In this document: in pieces, positions 24,548-35,350 of the stretch | Position numbering within the stretch: the first letter of the stretch is position 1 | Layout of the letters: every line of letters begins with the position of its first letter | Assembly (NCBI RefSeq): GCF_024713975.1 | Contig: NC_091094.1 | Span: 16,339,001 to 16,403,000 of the forward strand | Direction of reading: 5' to 3' | DNA length: 64,000 nt | Source of the DNA: Paralichthys olivaceus | Taxonomy: Eukaryota > Chordata > Actinopteri > Pleuronectiformes > Paralichthyidae | Translations under genes and position numbers: made by a program | Notes under the pieces: model-generated | What the model was told of the DNA's origin: nothing | The model's input: the letters and a program-made list of their open reading frames with translations, nothing else | The model's database searches: none

Positions 24548-27500
24548 TTATTTTGGTGACGTTGGGGGAATGTTCTGTTCCTTGCCACTGCGTCTGGGGC
24601 CCCGCTGTGGATTAAACGGTTTTCCACTGTTTAGGCCTCTCTGATGCTCCCGAATTTTCAGCCCTGCACTCTGAACTCTGGCTTGGCCATTTCCCCCTCT
24701 GAAGGAGCGTAATGGCTGACGAGGCGGCCGGCTGTCTCCATTTTTCTCTGGTTTGTCTGTTGTGTGCCTGCAGTTGGGGCAAGGCTCTTCACCCCTGTTT
24801 ACCTTGAGCTCCTGTAGGGGTTGGGTAGCTGAAGACGCAGGAGGTGGGGGAGAGGGAATCAGTGCTGGTGGCTTGTCCATGGCCATCTTCTGGCATACCT
24901 CTGCATAGCTGAGCTTTTTGAGCCCCTGGTTAGAGGATAACAGAGACATTTCAAAACCAAAATATAAACCATATATAAAACAATACAACAACAAAATAAA
25001 AATTGAAACTAAAGAAATTAGTCAAGTTCAACAACCACAAAGGCTGTGTCCATTTGAACATCATATGATACAAAATATTAAAATAGCCTAGAACAAAAAA
25101 ATCCTTCAATAACACACTGACAAAGATCAAGGCAGAGAAGTGAATTAACTTGTAGTGGTAGTTAGGCTGAGAAGTAACAGATACGTTTCTATAGAAATTG
25201 TAAACGTTAAGACACAACACACAACAGCTGTGACTATTCATTATCCTCATAGGAGTCAGATTAGATTTAATAATATTTTATCCAGGTTATTTGAATAAAT
25301 CAGTATGACACAAAGTACAGTCTTAGGAGGTTATAAAGTGACTCATATGACTGACTAACCAGGGAGCATTAAACAGGAAACCGATGCAGTATTCCAGAGG
25401 AGGAAAGCAGGACTCACCAGCTCTGATGTTGGAGTTGAGGGAGAAGGAGAAGGTGCTTCTGTTGAAAACGACTGGCTGCAGGGGGAGGGGTCATATTCGG
25501 ATTCTGCTGGAGAAACTGCCTCCGTGGACGAAGAGACTGTTTCCTCTGGAATGTGATGTTTAGTTTTATCCTCTTCCTTCACTGAAGAAGAATCACTAAA
25601 TCGACAAATATAAAGTGTTATTTTTCACGACATATCCTTCACATATTTTATTTGTTCTTACTATCAAAACTTGTGGAAGAACTCCTGCACACTGTCCAAC
25701 TTGCAATCAGAAATGTATTATGCAGCTTTTCGGTACTAGACCATCATCAGGCAAACAACAAAGGTCTAGTACAGAAACATTACATATTACATTTCTGATT
25801 GTTGTACAGTGTGCAGGAACTCTTTCAAAAGTTTTGATCCACTCGTCCAAAGTGTTTATGAGTTCTTGTTACACCATGAAGAAAACTGTACCATGAGGTG
25901 GGTGGTGCCTCTGTCTGCAGTGTCACAGGAGCAGGTTTGGCAGTTGGGGTCACAGATTCTGGTGAGCTCACAGGATCTTCTGAGACAGTTGTGCGTCTGG
26001 TCTCATTAACTTCTTGGCTCACAGACTGACATAAAGAAATTCAAATATAATGAGCATTTATGCAACTGTAACTTTAAGGCTAATTGTCCAATATAGGGAA
26101 TATCAGAGAGGGTAAGATTTACCTTGTTGGTCACCTTCATGCCGCGTACAACATCAGAGAGGCGCATCTCTGGTGTGGTTTCTCCTCGTGTACTAACCAC
26201 AGACCCTGGTAAAGGAGGGAAATTGGAAGCTGCCAGGTCAAACTTTGGAGGGGGTGGAACCTTGGCCTCCATCAAAGGGATAAGACGCTGCAGACAAAAA
26301 AAATCAATAAAAGGTTAAGATAACAAATGATCTTGCACACTACTTGAAATTTGCCAAAGAACAGTAAAATGAAACTTTCTGAGATACCCTCAGGACCTGT
26401 CTGGTGTGCAAAAATGTGTGAAGACAATTGTTTTATGGAGAATCACTCATAATTTAACGGAAAAAGGAAATACGCTCACCTTGGTATGTTCATCTTCTCT
26501 TTTTCTCCTCATGCCTCTGTGGCTAACTCTCCTAAAAAAAAAACAGACCTTTTTTATGAGTTTTTTTTTTTTAATAAAAAATACAATGTCTTGCATTCCC
26601 ATTGAGCTGAATGTGAAAGCCAAATAGTTTTATTCCTTAATAATGTCAACACATAAAAGGTGATCAAATTGTAACAAATATCAATATGAATATTAATAGT
26701 ATACACACACGTTTCACTGCACATTAGTGGGTCACACTGCAGTTAATCTCATAGTGTTAATAAACAGGATATTTCTAACTAACCTGCCATGTCCAGCCCC
26801 ACTCAGATCTCCACCGGATATGTTAGCTGGCAGAGAAATATCTTTAAGAGTGAAGGAGAGCAGAGAGACTGGTTCTGAAGTGGTGCCACTCTGTGTCCCT
26901 GGTGTCTGCAAGGGCTGTGGACTAAAGGGCAGAGCATCCATCAGGGCTCCCAGTGTCAAGGTAGAAGGAGAAAGAGTGGGCATGTCTGCAGGCCTATGGT
27001 GACCCTTCATGTGGTTTCTGGACATAAACAAAGGACAAACAATTTTAAACACCAATGCTACCATGAAAAAGTACATTTAGATATTTTAGCAAAGTATAAT
27101 CGGTTATTTTAACAATAAGAGAGAGTGAACAAATTATGATTTTAAAGCAGTTTATGTTAGTTTGATTACAAAGTAGGTTTTTAGCTTTCTAAAGCATAAA
27201 TGGCTGACACAGGCTATGACTGCACATATTTTGTTCTTGGTGCATGTATTTTCAGTTTGTTGTTGTTGTTATGTTGAACATTTGCTTCAAAAGTGATAAA
27301 GAGTTGAAAGAAAAATTTGAATTAAGACTGGACAGAATGACTGTGAATGAGAGAGTTATCTCATCATGACTTGCACTTACTGGTTCTTGCTCATGGGTCG
27401 ATGTGGTTTGACAGAGCTTGAGTTCGCTTTGTAGTTTCCAGGATTGTTGTAACCATTCAAGAATCCACCACTTGGGAAAGGTGCCTAGAGCAAATCAAAT

Positions 27501-30500
27501 TACACAATGTAAATCTCTCATACTTTTGTCAATAATTAATCTCATCTTGAAAACCACTTTGTGATTGAAACTCTTACCAGTGGTGTTTCAAAGTAAGGCA
27601 TGACTGAAGGGTTCCAGGAAGGAGACACCACCGGATAAACAGGGTACTGCTGCTGAGGGCTGTACATTTGCTGCATGTAGACAGGGGAGCTGTACTGGGC
27701 CTGTGGTTGGGCATGCTGACTGAAAACACTGGAGTCGACACTGCGGAAGCCATTCTTACCAAAGAATGTGTTAATGGCCTTAATGCGGGCCTGTGGGGGA
27801 CAGAGAAGGAAGGAGAGGGGTGAGTTAGGTGTGTTTGTTGTGGCTAAAGAAGTGAAGCAGCTCTGTGTATATTGTCCTTTAGTCCCCTCAGATCTCATAA
27901 TCTCACGGTCATTAGGTCATAAAACACTGCTCTGACTAGGGGAGAGAAGGGGAGGGAGAGAGTGAAGGAGGATAAGGGAGAGTAGAGGTAAAGAGTAGAA
28001 GCAACAGCAGAAATACAGTAGAATTATAGAGAGCTACAGATTCAAACTTCCTCCCAGCCAGTCGCAGTGCATATGGGTCCTTCCAAGCGCGATACTGATC
28101 ATCACTGGGGTTTAAACAGAACCATTAATGAGTCACAGGCTAATTTGTTATATCAGGGAAAAAAGGAGGGCACACAAGGTCAAGTCAAAGTCCAGCTGAA
28201 AAAGTTAAGTGCCAGGATAAATGCCAGACTGTGATAACACAGGCAATCAAACTGCCTGGAGATATGAGAATGCTGCAGTTTGGACAAACAAAGAAGCGGA
28301 GATCATTGGATTTCCTCCGTGCTTATCATGGGCCTGTACACACAAATCCCAAGGTCACTCTTGAGGCCACAGCTTAGCCAAACAGCCAAGCCTAGACTAG
28401 TGACGTGACAGCTGACAACACAACTCGTCTTGCGTAACACAAGGCTCACCGGGCTCCACACTAGTGTCTAAATTAAAACCAATGATAAGCAGTGATCCAG
28501 CCCGAGCTAAGAACTTACTATACTCAATAAGGTCAATAACAGAACTCACCATGATTGGTTTTCCCTGGAACGTTTTCACTTCCTCTCTGAGGTATCTGTA
28601 AGCCTGGGGACAAAGAAAGTACCAAACATTCACAATACTGTAAAATTCAAAGAAGAAGTTAAAGCTTTCCTCCCCTCATTCCAGAGCACTTTGTGTGTGA
28701 TTGGTCACGTATATCATTTACTGTCATTCACTGCATTATTTGCATCCGTCATTGTGAACAATACAATTCTAACAAGGCTCATTTATTTAATTTTTACTCT
28801 GGGTGCTAAAAGTTTATATATTAAAAATATATTACAGCATTTGAATAGTATTGATTTTAAAACTATAATTTAATATTACATTAAACTCCCAAAATTCATT
28901 CCAACAGCCCTACTATGAACTCCAAACTATCAACTGTATTCTAACTTTAGATTTGTACAGCAAATTGGTAAAAACTAAGACATGCAGTTATTAATGTGGT
29001 TATTATTGAGAGGAGACGTACCTGTAGTGCATCCATATCTGACTGAAATGTTATGTACCAATTGCTGTTATGTGCAAACTCAGCACTTAACACTTTTGGA
29101 CAGTTTTCACTCTTGAAAAGAGCCTCCACCTCCTGCAAAAAGAGAAACGAGGCACATGTTATACTGTTCTGCCTCCACCACTGAATCCTGCATGCTCTGT
29201 GCTGAGCTGTCAATAAACCACAACACAGCCACAAACTAATCAAACCAGAATATTAACATCAAGGTGTGGAAGGTAATGTGAATCACTGACTATAACTAAC
29301 TACTAACTCAGCAGCTACAACTGATCACAGTGTAAACAAGCACAATCATATGAAAGCACCATGTTTGTAGGATATACTGTACAGTGAGAAGTGTGGATGT
29401 TAAGGACTGTGCAGTGTGACTAGTCTTTACCTCAACTGGTGTAGTTTCTGGCACCTCTCTCAGAATAATGATACAGCGACTGTGGTTCGGCCGAACCTTC
29501 TCTCCACTTTCGTCAACTTGCACCATGGGAGAGGCTGTAACAAAAACACAACCGGAACATTAGCGGCACGAACAAGGACCAACATTAGAGCCCCTTATCC
29601 AGCTCCTGTTCAAGTGAAGTGAGTGGAAACTATACAAAATCTGTGTTGTGACCAGTTTATACAGTGATCACACTAAACAACAGCCTCGCATATTGTGTAT
29701 GTGGGTTAAATAATGGAAAAACATTTGTTTAAATGGTTGTAGTGAAGGCTGTCACATTTTCAGCTGGGACAGGTCCATAAGTCCATAATTAAGAAGTATT
29801 GTATCGCATTCACTCAAGACATGTAACATTCACATTACGTTCATGTTAAATATTCAAGTTCAAAATGTTTTAAAATTTGAATGTGAATTCTGTTGCTGAC
29901 CACAAGAGTCAATGAATCTGCTAACAATTCTAAATAGATACTGGGAGAACAGCCGTATCACACCTCGCAGCACATCCACAATGAGGTCCATGTCAGTGGT
30001 GAGAGCTTTGATGTCCTCTATGCAAGCGATGGTCCAGATGGGAACAAACTGATCACTGTCCATCTGAGATATTAGGTACAGGTCCTTGGAGAGGTTCTCC
30101 CTGTAAACACCCAAAACAAAAACACTGATGTTAAAAAAAATCATTCAAAATATTTTTGCTTTGTACCTTCCAGTCAGGACTACCCCAAAAATGTATTTTT
30201 ACTCCCATCTCGCAACATCATAAATCAGGAACTGTTCATATTTAATCAATCATCAACCCGTCTATTCATTCATGACTTACTTCCGAAAGGGGTGGGCGAT
30301 ATATCGAATATACTGGATGTATCAATTGCTTGCAATGTTTCGGTACTGTATCGATTTAGTATCAAGAGGAGGGAAGAGACTCATAGAGCATGGAAAGAAA
30401 GAAAGTGAAGAGCCCCAGCGAGTTGACGGTTGTTCAGAGACGGTTATTGACAGTTTGTTCAAGTTCTTTGTGAACACTGAGCCGAACAAATCAGTTTACA

Positions 30501-33377
30501 ACTGATGAACATGAACTTTTCAAAATATCGAGATATATATCATGTATCGCGATATAGCCTAAAAATATAACAAATATATTTGTTTTAGGCCGTATCGCCC
30601 AGCCCTAACGTCCAGTCTTTCCAATTAAAGTCAGTGGTCTCCTACCAGTCATTATCAATGTAATAAATTCTGCCAATTTAACACAAATTGCTCTCAAACT
30701 AACAACTTGAAGAAACAATTTAATACAGTATGTTCCAATTGGTACAATAAAGTATATGTATATATATCAGCATCAAAAGATCCGAATTACAATTTGTGGT
30801 GTATAAAAAAAGGATTCGGTAGATTGATGATCTTTTCTTACTAAGAATAAAATACTATCTACTCACCTAGAAAAGCAGAACTCAAGCTGTTTCTTCAGAG
30901 ACTCCCTTAGGCTCTCCTCAGACATTGGTTGTTCCTTTGAAACGTCACCATCTATGGCTGGTTCACTTTGTTGGTTGAAAACTAGATACCCCAAGTCAGG
31001 GTGGTTGATGCCATTCACTATACCCTCTGTGGCTACAGGGGCATAGTCACCAGTGCTGTCAGGACTTTCAGCGTCATATCCTTTACCCCCTGAGGAAGGA
31101 ACGTCTGTGTAACCTAAGACAGAGAATATAGGCAGTGACAAAATGGGTGTGAAATAATTATGGTTATGTGTAGAACACAACAGAGAATACTCTGAACAAG
31201 CTCTGTCATGCTTGTTGTACCAGGCGTGGTACAGGTTTTGATTTATATTCATGATAAAAATTCATGTGAGGAGAAGCTGGAGATAAACTTTAGTTTGAAA
31301 ACAATAATTTAACACAGAAGTGAGTATGCTCTTACCATTGGTCATCTCAGCAGGAGGAGGGTAGGTCTGCGGCCAAGGTGAATCCTCTGTCCCCTCGGGG
31401 ATGTCATTCTGGTGGGCAGGCATCTCCTGCCACACTTTAGCATTTGGGTTCAGACCCGCTCCCTTAGTGGTAACCTGCATGATTGTAAGAATATAGTTTG
31501 AGGTTCACCCTTTACAGAGCTAAAGGAAAAAATCACATAGAGAAGCAAAACAGTGTTTTGAACATTATAAACGAATTATACTCATTAGCCGATTCCAGAC
31601 ATGCACAACACAGCGGGAGGTTTTCTGCACAGACGCGTTCACAACAGCAACAAATCCTATGCATTATTCAGGTGAAAGGTGGAGCAGCTGGGTGCAGCAG
31701 GCAGAGGCAGGAAGTGACGTATTAACTCTGCAGTGGTGTGTCACCGCTTTTTCCACCAGGAGATTATTTTTTCTCTTTTTGTTTTTTCATTTCTGCATCT
31801 GTCGCATCACTTCTCCTGATTTTTTAAGGACTTTAAACTAGTAGGCCAGGTAGAGAAAGTCTATAAAAACTGTGGAGCGTCTCACTTGGACATTCACGTT
31901 CACACATGCACCACCTCCAGACAAAATAGGGAGGAACAGTGGAGTCCAGTGCATGTCTGAAAGCTAGTATAACAAATTCAATCGTTTTTTTTCTAAAAGT
32001 AGAACAATGGATATAAAACTGGTAGGGGATGGAAAGATATATATTACACATGATAATCTAGATTTTAAGATATGGATTATCATGTGTACACAGTTGGGTA
32101 TAGTGTGGTTTAGTGTATGAAGGAATAAGAGCATCTTTGTGAATACATGTGTATACAAGTAATATACAAGTGTAGAGGTGCAGCTGTCAAAAATGAAATT
32201 ATTAGCACAAGTCAGCCAAACATTTGAAAAAGCACTTTGAAATGAGGGCAAATTATCTAGGCTCAATAAAATGCTGTAGTTTGAACTTTTAAAATACTGC
32301 TAATCCGTATAATAACTCAAAAATAACTAATAAGCCTTTACAACCCTGTGAACTGACTTCTTCACTCAAACATGTCACAGCCAATCCAGTGAATGAGGCC
32401 AGTTCACATGTGCAATCCTCTAATCCAGTTTAACACACACACGCGCGCGCGCGCGCACTCATTGGCTACCTCGTCAGCCATACTCCGCCCCTCACACGGG
32501 CTCATGTAACCGTACATGGCGCTGGTCCGCCTGAGAGCGTGACTCGAACAATACATTTCAACCTGTCATCCGTTGCAAAACATCGATCGCCCTTCACCCA
32601 TCGATGCTAAACCAGAAAATAACTCAAAGCGCAGTAACCTTTACGCGCTTCCTGTGTGTCTCGCTGCCCTCGTGGCCGCAAAGTGAAGCGAAGTAGCGAC
32701 ACTTCGAGAATCAGGAAGAACGAGCACATGGCACAGACGTGCCCATGCAACTTGGGACGACATTCAAATCGCAATGGTTCCTTTTTAAATCCGAGTAAAC
32801 AGAGCGGATCCCGCATATGGATACAAGGCGTTTGTGGTTAATTGATTTTGGAGATCTGATCGATCTCCTTTCAAAGTAATCGTGCCATGACCTTTACCAC
32901 GCAGCCCTTTAATAGCCGAGTGGAACCGCTAGCTAACAGGGAACAGAAATCACGTGCAGCGCAGGCGCCGCAAGACAATTCAATAATACGTGTAGTAAAA
33001 CTTCTTAAGGAACAACATGTCCCACGTTTCCCCCCGAGCGCTACATGTCCCTCTACACGCGCTGGCTAGCACGTCAGGCTTGTTGGCTACCATATGGGAA
33101 CTAGCCACAACAAACACACTCGCCTTTAGCTAACTAGCTTAAGTTGAGTGTAGCAGACCGGTGAGAACTGGCCTGACTCCACACCTCAGGCTGACAGCGA
33201 CACGCCGTTCACCGCACTTGTAAATAATTGAACCGAGGGAAAGAAATGGAAACACGAAGGTTAATGAACAGTCGCTGGGGTGTTGGTAACGAGTGACGCG
33301 GGGTTTTTTTTCCAGGGAGGAAGGACGCAAACAGGTTGCCGCATGTTAGCTAACGTCCAGGCCCCAACACTCACCAT
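24548..33377 (-). CDS. LARP4: La-related protein 4
   Basis: Cytoplasmic RNA-binding protein that stabilises poly(A) mRNAs with poly(A)-binding protein. Coding exons: 33377-33375, 31474-31336, 31113-30867, 30100-29964, 29534-29431, 29132-29022, 28603-28550, 27790-27578, 27484-27381, 27017-26784, 26531-26480, 26287-26123, 26025-25892, 25595-25418, 24925-24548; 2253 nt, 750 aa (human about 724). Domains: variant PAM2 motif ([10 protein letters not shown], residues ~9-18), La motif ([20 protein letters not shown] onward, residues ~125-215), RRM ([21 protein letters not shown], ~220-305), the [14 protein letters not shown] motif, a Ser/Pro-rich region, [10 protein letters not shown] and the C-terminal [15 protein letters not shown]. 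The first coding exon is only the ATG. LARP4B is excluded by the PAM2 and C-terminal text; a/b copy unresolved. Confidence 0.95.
25664..25837. repeat. Large foldback (hairpin) element in LARP4 intron
   Basis: Arms 25664-25742 and 25763-25837 are inverted copies with roughly 85-90% matches by eye. CTCCTGCACACTGT pairs with ACAGTGTGCAGGA, CAATCAGAAATGTA with TACATTTCTGATTG, and GTACTAGACC with GGTCTAGTAC. The loop is about 20 nt. No coding capacity. The right arm ends 55 bases from the exon 13 splice donor. Confidence 0.8.
30287..30607. mobile_element. hAT-type MITE
   Basis: Terminal repeats AAGGGGTGGGCGATA (left) and TATCGCCCAGCCCTA (right) match in 13 of 15 positions. This is the 'TAGGGCTGGGCGATA' type common in fish. 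Flanking octamers acttccga and acgtccag match in 5 of 8 positions, a possible decayed 8-bp target duplication. The interior has ATCGATATCG-type subterminal repeats and no transposase. Lies in the LARP4 intron between the exons at 30100 and 30867. Confidence 0.8.
31591..31963. mobile_element. MITE with CAGACATGCAC terminal repeats
   Basis: Left end GATTCCAGACATGCACAAC and right end CCAGTGCATGTCTGAAAG are inverted repeats around CAGACATGCAC. The interior has no transposase. Relatives at about 3545-3720 and 7564-8140. Lies in LARP4 intron 1, about 120 bases from exon 2. Confidence 0.7.
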
Positions 33378-33600
33378 GCTGCCCCGGTCCTCGACTTCTC
33401 CTCACGGTGTCCTCTTCAGCTCCGAGGGGTTAGACCGCCCTGTGTTATTCACTCCACCAGAGATGGTTCTAAAGTGACTGGCTGCTCTTTATTCAGCGTC
33501 GGCGCGTCGTCGCGTCCCCCGGCTGAACTATCGTCTCCCCGGCAACTGGAAACTGGCAACTCAAACGGCCGAGCGTGCTCCGGTGGATCCTCGCAGACCT
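33378..33600 (-). promoter_or_regulatory. LARP4 5' UTR and CpG-rich promoter region
   Basis: CpG-rich block upstream of the LARP4 ATG (33377), with GGGGAC/GGCGCGTCG-type sequence and no TATA box that I could see. The transcription start is unknown. Confidence 0.5.
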
Positions 33601-33620
33601 CAACTTCGAACACTGCGAAC

Positions 33621-33941
33621 TCAAACCAGCAGTGATGCCGCAGTTAAAAGCATTCCCCGTTCTCTCTTTCCATGAAGTGTGGCCCCTCTGCTGCTCAGCT
33701 CTTCACCCCGCGGATCAGCTTCCAGGTGCCGCTCTTCCAGCGTGTGACAGCTGCGTTCTCTGTCCGCTAGCGTCAGTCTCCACAGGCTGAGCTCTCCCTC
33801 CGCCTCCGACAGCGACGCCAACAGGGCAGCGTCGCAGCCGCTGACGGTGACCTCTGAGCGGCTGCAGCACAGGAGAGGAGTCCGTGCACACCCATAATCT
33901 ATAATCGATATCCACAGGGGGATGTTTCCAACACTCTTCAT
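33621..33941 (-). other. Unassigned 106-codon open frame upstream of LARP4
   Basis: A GC-rich frame whose middle reads like a charged helix (ALLASLSEAEGELSLW, then DRERSCHTLEERHLEADP). A possible donor (CGGG|GTGAAG) follows at about 33712, so only the helical part may be exonic. It may also be a chance frame in a CpG island. No family recognised. Confidence 0.2.
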
Positions 33942-35350
33942 GTTTTACTTCTGTAAAACTACCGTTACCGCTCAATTTACAACAACATACTCCATTACCA
34001 GTACAACCCATGCACTGGACATGTTGAAGATTAGATGAGATGATAGTAATAAACGAGAACACTAAGTGCTGCTTTACAGATATAAACACAAGGAAATAGA
34101 ATACAAATATAAATAGAATAAAAACAATATGGTTTAATATATAGTATTCAAGTTCAATCAGTAAAATATAATTCAACTTTCTTTGCAGAAAATCCCTATG
34201 ATTTTTATTTTATGAATGGATATTATTTAATGCGTAAAACTTTTCTATTGTAGCAGGTTTAGATGAAGGTCATTTGAATTCTTTTTACTTACGGCTGCAA
34301 CTGAATAATATTTTCTTCTATCTTATGATTATTGGTTGGATTCTATAATTGTATTAAATAGTGAGATTAACATCTGTATCAAAGTGACAACTTTTTGTTG
34401 TTTGAACCAATTGTTTCCTAACTGTAAAATTAAATGAGGGGAAAAACAGCCAAAGTTCTATATTAAATTAACTATAATCCAAATAATTGTTCAGTAAATG
34501 TGTCCTGCTGAATTTTAGTAGAGTATAAGAACAATGTAGCATGAACCCAAATACTCAAAGTAAGGGCCTTTCAAAGTTGTACTGAAATTATAGTACTTAG
34601 GTAAAAGCATCACTTCTGGTTAGCATAACTCGTACAGTGAGTGAAGAGGACGTGACATCATACAAAGTACTGGTCCCTTTAGGTTTCTGTGTTCACTTGC
34701 TTCTTAAAAGGTGACTTCTGTGAGATTTCCTCACATGTGAATTGAAATTAAAAAGTCTATTAATATCCACTGAATGTGTGGCTGTGTAATTGTAAATCTA
34801 TTTTGTCCTTCTGAAGATATCTCAAGTTTAATCGAATGTATCCGCATAAAAACAATTTTAACATGACCCAGTGTGCACAAATATAAGTGTTATAGGGTGG
34901 ATTTAAGTCTTGCCTCAAGAGATTTGAAGTCTTAGATCATGCTCAAAGGCACAGAGGTGATTTAATTCAAGGCTGACCTTGAACCTCTACACAGGACTTA
35001 CACGATTTATCATCCCACGTCATTCCCAAACAAAGTTTTACCCACATTCAGTCTGAGCAGTCCAGTTAACCAGACTAATTAAACACAGCTATGTGGGTGT
35101 GCAGGTCCTTAGTGGTTGTGTCAAAGAGGACTGAGTTTACCTGTGATTGTAAAAATGTTACCAAAGTCTGATAAACTTCTCAGTAATGGATACCATTGAA
35201 GAAACTCACAAGTGAAAATGTGGCTTAATTGTCATTATTTTTATTGAATATGTAAACCCAATTTAATCAATTTAAAAGAGTTTGTGCACTGACTTCCGAC
35301 AGATACAAAAGGATTTGTTATCATTCATTATTTATAGTGGATTCATTAGG
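33942..35350. other. Intergenic AT-rich sequence between PFDN5 and LARP4
   Basis: No exon, RNA gene or clear repeat recognised. The right end holds a PFDN5 poly(A) signal (TTTATT at 35240-35245, AATAAA on the minus strand). Confidence 0.5.
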
